NCBI GenBank assembly: GCA_001800075.1
Contig: MGUR01000015.1
Span: forward strand, 19,793-29,605
Direction of reading: 5' to 3'
From: Elusimicrobia bacterium RIFCSPLOWO2_01_FULL_59_12
GTDB taxonomy: Bacteria; Elusimicrobiota; Elusimicrobia; 2-01-FULL-59-12
DNA: 9,813 nucleotides
Shown in pieces: positions 1-6,900 of this stretch. The notes under the pieces are model-generated. The model saw only the letters and a list, made by a program, of their open reading frames with translations. It was not told where the DNA came from and searched no databases. Made by a program: the position numbers and the translations under genes. Position 1 is the first letter of the stretch. Every line of letters begins with the position of its first letter.

Positions 1-2
1 AC

Positions 3-209
3 GCGCACATGATCCCCTCCAACAAACGGCTGTTGGAGGCGGTCCAGGCTTCGGCGCGGCGCCTGGCGATTATTCTTTTGCGCGATGTCTATGATGTCGA
101 GTTCGTCAAATCAGGGATTCTCTGCGTGACGGGGTATGGCGTCCGAATCTGCGAGATCGACGCCGCCCTCAAAAAAGTCTTCACCCCATCCGCCGTTCCC
201 GCCGCTTAA
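3..209 (+). CDS. C-terminal part of an unrecognised protein (5' end outside window)
   Basis: The reading frame is open to the left edge and ends at TAA 207-209. An ATG lies at 9, but the two codons before it are also open, so this is more likely the tail of a longer gene than a complete 66-residue protein. The visible residues are a helix-like stretch (SNKRLLEAVQASARRLAIIL) followed by a beta-like segment rich in V, C and G (VKSGILCVTGYGVRICEID) and a short basic tail. I do not recognise the family. A weak resemblance of 'PSNKRL' to the C-terminal part of MurQ etherases was considered but the rest does not align by eye. The kinase start follows after one base (TAA-A-ATG), so the two genes are probably cotranscribed and translationally coupled. 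Confidence 0.6.
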   Translation, partial: AHMIPSNKRLLEAVQASARRLAIILLRDVYDVEFVKSGILCVTGYGVRICEIDAALKKVFTPSAVPAA

Positions 210-210
210 A

Positions 211-1029
211 ATGGCCGCACACATTCATTCCGTGGGGATCGATCTCGGGGGCACCTGGATCCGCCTGGAGGCCGTGGACGCGCAGGGCCGCCGGGTGCGG
301 TCCCTTAAAGCGCCGGCGCCATCCTGGAAAGATCTGCCCGGGTTCCTGAAACAAACGTTTCGCGCGTGGAAAGCCTGCTCGCCGCGGCGAGCGCGGCCGC
401 GCCATTTGGTTTTAGGATCTCGCGGGGTCTGGACGCCTCAGGAAAGAAATCGATTAAGGCGCGCGTTACGCAAACTGGCTCAAAACGTCAGGGTGATTTC
501 CGATGTGGAGGCCGCGTGGCATGCCGCATTCAAGTCGGGAGCAGGCATTGTCGTCATTTCCGGAACCGGCTCCATTGCGTTCGGGCGCGATGGGCGCGGC
601 CGTTCGCAGAGGGCGGGAGGATGGGGCCCCCTGTTGGGTGATGAAGGGTCCGCCTTCTGGATTGGAAAGACCTGGCTGCATCGGACGCGGGGGCACGATT
701 TTGTTCCACGGCCCTCGGTCCGCCGGACAGCGGCGCTGGCGCCTCATATACTGCGGCTGGCACATGAAGGCAACCGGCTGGCCAAAGAGATCGTCCGCGA
801 CGCGCAGCATCATCTGGCCGACCTGGCCTGTTCCCTCGCGAGGCGCCTGCGGCTCAAGAAGTTAATCCCCTTAAGTTGGGCGGGCAGTTTGCTCGGCAAC
901 CCCGGATTCCGGGCGGGTTTTTTAACGGCGCTGCGCCGTTCGGGGCGGCGCTTTCAGGCGACGGCGCCCGGCATGACGCCGGCGCAGGCGATTGCGAAAC
1001 TTCCGTCATTCCCGCTTCCGCGGGGGTGA
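211..1029 (+). CDS. BadF/BadG/BcrA/BcrD-family ATPase, probable N-acetylglucosamine-type sugar kinase (compact)
   Basis: This is an ASKHA-fold kinase of 272 residues, predicted to phosphorylate an amino sugar such as GlcNAc in the cytoplasm. Visible motifs are phosphate-1 VGIDLGGTWIR (residues 8-18; D11, G13, G14, T15), VISDVEAAW (95-103) with D98 as likely general base, phosphate-2 IVVISGTGSIAFG (113-125), GGWGPLLGDEGS (136-147), and the adenosine-side AGSLLGNPGFR (224-234). I chose ATG 211, not an in-frame ATG at 136, because 136 would overlap the upstream gene and add a low-complexity S/P/K leader; 211 starts four codons before the beta strand leading to the phosphate-1 motif. No Shine-Dalgarno is visible, so translation probably couples to the preceding gene. 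The helical region after GSAFWIG is roughly 25-30 residues shorter than I expect for the family (remembered, not aligned). The last eight residues and the stop lie inside a palindromic repeat. Substrate is inferred from family only; a role in murein recycling is possible because mltA is next door, but it is convergent. Confidence 0.85.
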   Translation: MAAHIHSVGIDLGGTWIRLEAVDAQGRRVRSLKAPAPSWKDLPGFLKQTFRAWKACSPRRARPRHLVLGSRGVWTPQERNRLRRALRKLAQNVRVISDVEAAWHAAFKSGAGIVVISGTGSIAFGRDGRGRSQRAGGWGPLLGDEGSAFWIGKTWLHRTRGHDFVPRPSVRRTAALAPHILRLAHEGNRLAKEIVRDAQHHLADLACSLARRLRLKKLIPLSWAGSLLGNPGFRAGFLTALRRSGRRFQATAPGMTPAQAIAKLPSFPLPRG

Positions 1030-1030
1030 C
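1005..1030. repeat. Short palindromic repeat at the convergent kinase/mltA junction
   Basis: The sequence GTCATTCCCGC, loop TTCC, GCGGGGGTGAC forms an 11-bp inverted repeat with 9 of 11 pairs matching; the other two can be G-U in RNA. It matches the end sequence of the larger element at 3835-3950, so it is a solo copy of the same family. It contains the last codons and TGA stop (1027-1029) of the kinase and ends one base before the mltA stop triplet (1032-1034 on the plus strand). On the plus strand it is followed by GTCATTTCTTCC, a weak T-rich tract, so it may act as a transcription terminator between the converging genes. Confidence 0.85.
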
Positions 1031-1031
1031 G

Positions 1032-2249
1032 TCATTTCTTCCTGACCAGAAAATAAAGCGTCCCCTTTTGCCAGAAGTTCGTGGCGAAACGGTGGGCCTC
1101 ATCCCCCTCGCCGACAAAGAAATCCACGCGCCCGGGTCCTTGAATCGCCCCGCCTTCGTCCTGATTAAGCACGAATCGCTTTAAGGGGACCGTCCCGGTC
1201 TTGCGGCCTGCGGCGTCAAAGACCGGCTGATCGGTTTCGATCCAGGCCAAAAGCCCTTTGGGAAAGAGCTTGGGGTCGGTCGCGATGGAACGGCCGGGCG
1301 TCAGCGGGACGCCGATGTTGCCCACCGCAAAGGGGCTCGCGCTGCTGCGGTCAATCCGGAAAAACACATAGCGCGGGTTGACATTCAATAAGGACTGCCG
1401 CTCCTTCGGATGAGACGCCATATAGCTCGCGAAGAAGGCGTGATTAAACTGGTTTTTAGGAATACGGCCGGACGCCATCAGGTGCTGTCCCACGGATTGG
1501 TATCGCCGCCCGTTGGTGCCGTCATACCGGATGCGCAGGGTTTCCCCCCCTCCCACGTCCAGCCAGCCGCTCCCTTCAATCTGCAGGAAGAAAATATCCA
1601 TCGGATTTTGCGCCCATGCGATGATCTTCGCTTTCCGCCCGACCGCGTTATCGGAATCGATATCGGACCGGGTGTGATAGGGCACCAGATTCTGCCCCTG
1701 CCGCCTTCCCGCGATGCGCGCGCCCTGATAGGCAGGGTCAAATTGGCCGAGATCCACATCGATCAGGTCCGACGGGCGGCCGTACACCGGATAACGGAAG
1801 ATCTCCGACTTTTTCAATCGCGCCGCGATCGTCGGTTCGTAATAGGATGAAAACGTGACGGTTTGCCGGTCGTCCGCGCCAACGGATTGATACGCCTGGA
1901 AATGCCGCCGCACGGCCGCCCGCCACGCCTCCCGGGAAGGGTTCCGGTCGATCAATTGCGCAAAAAACGCCAGCGACTCGGCCATCTCCGCGGCCGTATA
2001 CCTGTCGCCGGACAAGACATACGTCTCGTCCGCCGGGCGGGAGCGGTAATACGCCGCGCTGTGAAGCGCCGCCGTCCGGAGCGAGGCCGTGCCGGCCTCG
2101 TCCTCAAACAGGGGCCTGCGGCTTTCCGGGATCTTCAGGAGGGCCGGGGGAGGAATCGACGGCACGGCCGGCGGGGCGGGAGGGGTCACGGCGCACCCGG
2201 CTGCAAACAACGAAATACCCAACACCATAAGACGGAATTCTATTTTCAC
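1032..2249 (-). CDS. mltA: Membrane-bound lytic murein transglycosylase A (MltA), lipoprotein
   Basis: MltA cleaves the MurNAc-GlcNAc bond of peptidoglycan to form 1,6-anhydro-MurNAc ends, acting in the periplasm from the outer membrane. The 405-residue product begins with a lipoprotein signal (MKIEFRLMVLGISLFAAGC, lipidated C19; alanine at +2 suggests outer-membrane sorting), then a proline-rich linker (22-40). The MltA domain shows FSSYYEPTIAARL (133-145), FFLQIEGSGWL (220-230) and YDGTNGRRYQSVG (242-254). The C-terminal 3D domain keeps its three aspartates at D325 (ATDP), D364 (NQDEGGAIQG) and D376 (RVDFFVG). The start is a GTG; the next ATG (2228) would remove the basic n-region of the signal peptide, so GTG is preferred. 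The ribosome site is weak. The gene follows the TPR/OmpA genes on the same strand but is split from them by a palindromic element, so it may be the operon's last gene or separately transcribed. Length and motifs look intact. Confidence 0.96.
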   Translation of the reverse strand: MKIEFRLMVLGISLFAAGCAVTPPAPPAVPSIPPPALLKIPESRRPLFEDEAGTASLRTAALHSAAYYRSRPADETYVLSGDRYTAAEMAESLAFFAQLIDRNPSREAWRAAVRRHFQAYQSVGADDRQTVTFSSYYEPTIAARLKKSEIFRYPVYGRPSDLIDVDLGQFDPAYQGARIAGRRQGQNLVPYHTRSDIDSDNAVGRKAKIIAWAQNPMDIFFLQIEGSGWLDVGGGETLRIRYDGTNGRRYQSVGQHLMASGRIPKNQFNHAFFASYMASHPKERQSLLNVNPRYVFFRIDRSSASPFAVGNIGVPLTPGRSIATDPKLFPKGLLAWIETDQPVFDAAGRKTGTVPLKRFVLNQDEGGAIQGPGRVDFFVGEGDEAHRFATNFWQKGTLYFLVRKK

Positions 2250-2268
2250 GGCACTATCTTACTAAGAC

Positions 2269-2381
2269 GCCTCACCCCCCGCCATCGCTAACGCTCTGGC
2301 GGTACCCTCTCCCGATGGGAGAGGATTTTCCAGACGTGGACTTCTCCCCTCTCCTATCAGGAGAGGGGGTGGGGGTGAGGC
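2269..2381. repeat. 113-bp palindromic intergenic element (GCCTCACCCCC ends) with two strong hairpins
   Basis: The ends GCCTCACCCCC (2269-2279) and GGGGGTGAGGC (2371-2381) are a perfect 11-bp inverted repeat. Inside are two perfect hairpins: CCTCTCCC-GAT-GGGAGAGG (2306-2324, 8-bp stem) and CCCCTCTCCT-ATC-AGGAGAGGGG (2346-2368, 10-bp stem). The element fills nearly the whole space between the 185-residue gene (stop 2395) and mltA (GTG 2249). Its form is that of a short non-coding palindromic or MITE-like repeat. In the direction of the genes neither hairpin is followed by a T-run, so it is not a canonical terminator; it could stabilise upstream mRNA or weaken mltA expression. No second copy lies in this window. 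Confidence 0.85.
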
Positions 2382-2394
2382 TCTCTTTAAGGGG

Positions 2395-2952
2395 TTAGTA
2401 CTTCGGAAGGAGATTTTGGGAGGCCAGCGACAAAAAGGAAAACAGGAGGGATTTTTGACGCGCCAGCAAATCGGGGTCCGGCACCGTGTCCGTCGTGATC
2501 TCGCTGATCAGCTGGATTTCGATCTTGGCGTTGTCGTTTTGCTGGAGCGTTCCTGCCAGCTGCATCAGGGCCTCCACCGCCCCCTGTCGGAAATTGAGGC
2601 TCTGGCGCTCAAATACTTCCTGGGAAGAGACCCCGACCCGGATGCGCCCGCCCACGGCGCGAATGAAATAGTAGGGAGTCTGCCAGTTCGTTTTGGAAAC
2701 GCCGGTCAGCGCGCGGTTGCGGATCCGCTCCACCGCTTCCTTGCGGATGCGGTCGATGTATTTTTGCGCGTCGGGGGCGCGCTCCCGCTGCTTGATCGCT
2801 TTTTCAAAAGCATCGGTGGCCTCGCTGAAACGTCCCGCCGTATACAAGGTAACGCCTTCGGTGTAGAAGCCGGCCTTGACGCGCGCCGGGGCGGCCTCCG
2901 AGAGCCCCCCCACGGCGATCCAGAGCATCAGAAAGAGCGCGGATGTTTTCAT
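2395..2952 (-). CDS. Exported small protein with TPR and degenerate OmpA-like domain
   Basis: The 185-residue protein has a signal peptide (MKTSALFLMLWIAVGGLSEA, cleavage near A20/A21), one clear TPR-like helical hairpin (about 29-60: GVTLYTAGRFSEATDAFEKA), a basic helix (62-82), and a C-terminal region (about 113-175) whose pattern follows the OmpA/MotB fold: strand VFERQSLNF, helix AVEALMQLAGTLQQ, strand AKIEIQLISE, then DPDLLARQKSLLFSFL in place of the usual NxxLSxxRAxxV. R165 could match the conserved arginine, while the usual T-D of the murein-binding loop is replaced by TTDT. Its ATG shares one base with the preceding gene's stop (TGATG), with a weak GGGAT ahead of it, so translation is coupled. 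It likely works in the periplasm with that neighbour. Function is not known; OmpA-like assignment is by eye. Confidence 0.85.
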   Translation of the reverse strand: MKTSALFLMLWIAVGGLSEAAPARVKAGFYTEGVTLYTAGRFSEATDAFEKAIKQRERAPDAQKYIDRIRKEAVERIRNRALTGVSKTNWQTPYYFIRAVGGRIRVGVSSQEVFERQSLNFRQGAVEALMQLAGTLQQNDNAKIEIQLISEITTDTVPDPDLLARQKSLLFSFLSLASQNLLPKY

Positions 2953-3965
2953 CAGGATCCCGATTTCAGCCAGAGCGCCGCGATTTCACCCCGCGAGACG
3001 TCGGCGACGTGGTCGTGCTCGATCTGAGTGACGGGCAGGCGCAGCGCTTTGCGCACAGCCGCCACCAAAGCCGATTCGCGCTGTTCAGCCAGCTTCGTGT
3101 CTTTTTGGGCCACCCGGATATGCACGTTGCGCAGGCCGCGCTCGCGCATGGATTCGCAAATCTTGTTGACAATGAGCGAGCCTTCGGGGGAGATGGACGC
3201 GGCGCCTTTATCAAAGAGCCGGGACAGGGAGACCTCGATCGTCTGGGAGGCGTCCGAGCTGTAGGCCAGGGCCGGCAGGATGATGCTGTCGCCGGGGATC
3301 GACGTCACCTTTTCATCCGGCGTCATCAAGGTCAACTGCGCGGCGTAGAGCCGGTCCACCACGGCGAATTTCAACTCCGAGTCCTTGCCGTCCCACAAGA
3401 GCACATCCGGAAGTTCGTGGGTCGAACGCTGCCGGTAAATGGTCCGGCCCTCCGGGTTCAGGATTTCGAACGTCCAGGAAATGATCGGGATATTCTTGGG
3501 CGGCACGATGCTCAGGAAAGGCGGCTCGGCCACCGCGGGGATCCACGGCCAGAAAGGAGCGTGGCCCTTGATCTCGCTGCGCGCGTTGAATTCCCCCGTC
3601 TGTGAAAAAGGGAGGGAGCCGAGCAGGATTTTCTGCGCGGGATCTTCGGGGAAGTCCTGCAGTTTCTCCAAATTCATCGTCACCGGCGCCACGATATTCT
3701 TGACCAGAAGGCGCCCTTTGAACTGCCCTTTGATCTGGACCTCCATTTCATCGCCCAGGTTTTTCCCTTCCACGCCGGCGGACGGTGCTCCATACACGGG
3801 AAGGACCGTAGTCATTGCGAGGAGTGTCATTGCCGTCACCCCCGCGAAAGCGGGGGCCCAGAGGCGTTGACGTCGCTGGATTCCCGTCCTCCAAACTACT
3901 GGCGGACGGGCCCGCCGGATGTGTGGAGGGCCCGCTTTCGCGGGAATGACATCGAAGCGGTTCAT
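2952..3965 (-). CDS. Exported FlgD-like plus OmpA-like domain protein with repeat-encoded N-terminus
   Basis: The 337-residue product starts at ATG 3965, which overlaps the preceding TGA by four bases (ATGA) and has AGGAG five bases ahead. Residues 5-44 are encoded by a palindromic element (VIPAKAG...WAPAFAGVT) and about 46-52 (MTLLAMT) by a second repeat fragment. Together they give a long basic n-region and a hydrophobic stretch (about 35-59) ending VYGA-PSA, so export is plausible. Then come a beta-rich region (70-150), a FlgD-like Ig fold (about 161-220: SWTFEILNPEGRTIY, LLWDGKD, VDRLYAAQLTLM), and a C-terminal OmpA-like domain (248-337: LFDKGAASISPEG, NVHIRVAQ, DTKLAEQRESALV). The conserved arginine is probably R296; the loop that normally carries the murein-contacting aspartate is shortened. 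An internal ATG at 3830 with a repeat-derived ribosome site is a possible second start. A cell-envelope structural role is inferred from domains and neighbours. Confidence 0.85.
   Translation of the reverse strand: MNRFDVIPAKAGPPHIRRARPPVVWRTGIQRRQRLWAPAFAGVTAMTLLAMTTVLPVYGAPSAGVEGKNLGDEMEVQIKGQFKGRLLVKNIVAPVTMNLEKLQDFPEDPAQKILLGSLPFSQTGEFNARSEIKGHAPFWPWIPAVAEPPFLSIVPPKNIPIISWTFEILNPEGRTIYRQRSTHELPDVLLWDGKDSELKFAVVDRLYAAQLTLMTPDEKVTSIPGDSIILPALAYSSDASQTIEVSLSRLFDKGAASISPEGSLIVNKICESMRERGLRNVHIRVAQKDTKLAEQRESALVAAVRKALRLPVTQIEHDHVADVSRGEIAALWLKSGS
3811..3833. repeat. Fragment of a second dispersed-repeat type next to the palindromic element
   Basis: The plus strand reads GTCATTGCGAGGAGT followed by another GTCATTGC, an exact 8-base direct repeat at 3811-3818 and 3826-3833. 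On the minus strand this is ...CTCCTCGCAATGAC, which I recognise as the usual end of a dispersed repeat type common in several uncultured phyla. The fragment abuts the 3835-3950 element and encodes MTLLAMT of the OmpA-like protein's signal region. Assignment to that repeat type is from memory and needs a genome comparison. Confidence 0.5.
3835..3950. repeat. 116-bp palindromic element inserted in the 5' coding region of the OmpA-like gene
   Basis: The left end GTCACCCCCGCGAAAGCGGG (3835-3854) and right end CCCGCTTTCGCGGGAATGAC (3931-3950) are inverted repeats matching at 18 of 20 positions. Each end also contains its own small palindrome (CCCGCGAAAGCGGG). An inner stem pairs CCCGTCC (3883-3889) with GGACGGG (3904-3910) across a 14-base loop. 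Its ends are the same family as the solo copy at 1005-1030. On the coding strand it begins four codons plus one more (GAT) after the start codon of the OmpA-like gene and stays open throughout, adding about 39 residues. No clear target-site duplication is visible. Confidence 0.9.
3836..3843 (-). promoter_or_regulatory. Repeat-derived Shine-Dalgarno-like sequence before internal ATG 3830
   Basis: The end of the palindromic element reads GGGGGTGA on the minus strand, matching 7 of 8 bases of the ideal GGAGGTGA, and lies five bases ahead of ATG 3830-3828. It could start a shorter OmpA-like protein (MTLLAMTTVLPVYGA...). That form would lack positive charge at its N-terminus and so would be a poor signal peptide; use is uncertain. 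Confidence 0.35.
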
Positions 3966-6900
3966 TTGAGCTCCTGCAGGCGCTGCGTGGCTTGCTTGAC
4001 AATCTCGGGATCGGCGCTGGACGCCCGGAGATCCTGATAGAGGGCCCGAAGCTTCGAGGCCGCCGCGCCTTCCTGCTCGTAAATCTCGCTCAGCTTGACC
4101 AGCGCCGCCGCGCGGAACTGGTTTTTCTTATCGGAGAGGGCCCGAAGCTCTTCCAGGGAGGCGCGCACCTCCGCCGGGTTGTGCGCCTGTTCGTGAAGCA
4201 TCGCCTTACGATACAGCGCTTCGGCGAACTCCGGCGCCGAGGACGGGATCTTCCGGTAGACCCCGATCGCCTCGGTGCGCTTGCCCTGCACTTCCAGCAG
4301 CGAGCCCATCTGCAGCCAGACCGCGTTGATCTTGGAGTCATCCCCGTAGTTCGAAATGACGTACTTGTACGCCTTCACCGATTTATCCAGCTGGAAGGCC
4401 TTCTTGTAGGCCAGCGCGATGTTCAGCCAGGCCTCTTTGGCCAGCGCATGGCTCGGGTATTTCTTCAAGAAAATTTCAAAATCCTTGACGGCGTCCTCGT
4501 AGGATCCCTTTCGGAACAAGCACACGCCTTTCTGGAACATGGCGTTCGGGACCCGCTCGGCTTTCGGGAACGACAGGTAAAAATTCTGATACGCGCTGGC
4601 GGCCTCGTCCCACTTCTGCATCCAGAAGAAGCAGTCGGCGTTGTAAAAGTAGGCCAGGGGGGCGTATTCGTCGTTCGGATAGCTGAGCATGATCTTCTCG
4701 AACAGCTTCTGGGAAGGCTCGTATTTGCCGGCGTTGAACAAGGAAGCGCCTTTTTCCCACAAGAGCGCCGCCCCGCCGGCGCTCCCGGGCGCCAGTTTCA
4801 GAAGCTGCGCCTGCTGGGACGCGGGGATCGTGACCTTCTTTTGGTGGAAAGCGCTCAACAAGTTGTCGGCGATCTTGGGGATGCGCGCGTCGTCCGGGTA
4901 TTGGGTGGAAAAAGCCAGCAGGTGTTCGACCGCCCGCGGCAATTCCCCCTGGTTAAACGTGCATTGGATCAGCTGGAAAGCGCCTTCCTTGCCCGCTTCC
5001 GTCCCCGCATAGCTTTGCTTCAGCGCGTTAAAGGTCGAAGCGGCCTCGGCCCACTGTCCCAGACCGGCCTGCGTGTTCCCGATCCGGATCATCGCTTCCG
5101 GGATCCACGGACTTCCCTTAAACTTGGGCTCCCGGACCAGCGCCTTCCACTTGGCGATCGCTTCGCTGTAGTAATCCTGGCGGGTCAGAGCGTCCGCTTC
5201 GCGGTAGAGAGCTTCCACGCGCACCGCCGGCTGGGTCGACACCTGGACCAGGCGGCTCCACATCGCGGAGGCCTTCGAGAACGATCGCTGGTTGTAATAC
5301 ACCTTGCCCAGCTCCACCTGAACCTGTTCGGCAAACGCCTTGTCATTCAAATCGCGCGAGCGCAATTCCGCCTGATTGAGGGCGATGATCGCTTCGCCGT
5401 CCCGCTTCGGTCCCTGCGCGGACATCGTCGCCCCCAGGGCTTCGAGGGCGTAGGGGACCAGGGTGCTTTGCGGCGAGCGCTCGATAAATTCCTTATAAAT
5501 CTTCTCCGCGTTGACCAAATCGTTCAACTGAAAATAGGCCTGGGCCACCCAGTACAGCGTGCTTTCCGTCCACTCGTCGATCCGTTTGGCCTCGGATTTC
5601 TGCATCCGGTCATGCACCTCGTTCAATATGCCGGCGGTGCGGAAGGGATCGCTCGCCGAATGCAGGCACAGGGTCATGAGGTAAACGGCTTTCCCGCAGG
5701 CGGAACTCTCCGGAAATTTGTTGAGGAGCTCCTGATAGACTTCCAGCGCCCGGTCATAGTCCCCCGAACGGTAGGACGCAAGCCCCTTGGCCAGATAGGC
5801 GTAAGCGGTCGTGGGCCCGTCGGGATACCGGCGAATGAACGCGTCCGCCAGGCGCCGCGCCCCCACATAATTATTCAGCAGGAGATGCGCCCAGAGGATG
5901 CGGAACTCGGCCGTCTGCCGGAGCTGCGCCGCATCCACGCCGTGCAGCTGGGGGGCCAGGCCCCGTTCGGTCTCCAGGGCGGCCTTTTGCTCCTGGATGG
6001 CTTTCTTCCAGTCCTTCTTGAAAATCGGGATCGCCGCATAGAGGTAGGTCCATTGCGACCGGAGCGCGTGCTTGGGGAACTGCTTGAGCAGCATCGGCAT
6101 CAGTTTTTCACATTCGGTGTACTCTTTTCGCTCAAAATAAATGCAGGCGATGCGATGCAGGGCCAGGGGCCGCAGGCCCGGATCCGCCTGGGGACGGGTG
6201 ACCGGCGTGAAGAACTGCTGGGCGAAGCGAAAATCCTTGGCGTTATAAAAAGCCTCGCCCAGTTCAAAGCGCAGGCGGTCCACCCACTCGCTCCGAGGGG
6301 TTCTCTGCAATATCTGCTGGTAGATGGGAAGCGCGCTGGAGATCTCCCGTTTCTTGATGAAGCAAACCGCCTGGTAATACAGCGCGGACGGCTCCTCCGG
6401 GTACCGCTTGAAGAAGGAAATCGCCACATCCAGGTGCCCCTGCTCCATCGCCGCCAGCCCGCGCATCAGGTTCAGGGCCAGGTCATCGGCGAAACCGGGG
6501 TTTTTTCGCAGGAGCTGGGTGATCAGCGCGTTCAGGGTCCTCCAGTCCCGCTTTAAAACGCAGGAGCGCGCTTGAAGAAAGATCGCCTCTTCTGAAACAT
6601 ACGGATTGGGATCGCTCGCGAGGGGCGCGAGCTGCTTGATCGTCTCGTCCGCCTTGCCCTGAAGCAGGAGCAGCTCGGCGAGGCGAAGCTGGGATGTTTT
6701 CTGGATAAATAGGGAGGGCGAAGGTTTCTTGGCGCGCACCAGGCGCTGGAAAGCCTTGCGGCTTTCTTCAAGAAGGCTCAGCCGGAAGTACTGCTCCCCG
6801 GCGGCCGCCTCCAGTTCAAACCGGATGGGCTCGGCCGTGACGCTCTCCTGCAGATGCGATAAAAGGTTTGGGACCTCGTTCCAGTGGGCTTCCGGGACGT

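Noticed and set aside
136..210. An upstream in-frame start for the kinase at 136
   Set aside because: It would overlap the preceding gene by over 70 bases and add a low-complexity S/P/K leader; ATG 211 sits right after that gene's stop and just before the conserved phosphate-1 motif.
1410..1850. A 146-codon open frame on the plus strand opposite mltA
   Set aside because: It is the antisense shadow of a clear MltA domain, with no ribosome site or recognisable domain.
2249..2275. A promoter for mltA with TAAGAT as -10
   Set aside because: A TAAGAT-like hexamer is present on the minus strand close to the GTG, but no acceptable -35 lies at 16-18 bases and the spacing to the start codon is very short.
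2306..2368. The two strong hairpins as intrinsic terminators of the operon
   Set aside because: On the coding (minus) strand neither stem is followed by a run of T; they fit better as parts of a palindromic repeat element.
1005..3950. Repeats at 1005-1030 and 3835-3950 as part of a CRISPR array or a composite transposon
   Set aside because: There is no regular spacer pattern and no transposase gene between them, only ordinary envelope genes; they are dispersed copies of a small palindromic repeat.
3992..6556. An 854-codon open frame on the plus strand opposite the TPR gene
   Set aside because: It is antisense to a well-supported TPR protein, its translation is rich in R, L, G and V with no recognisable domain or signal peptide, and long antisense frames are common in GC-rich genes.
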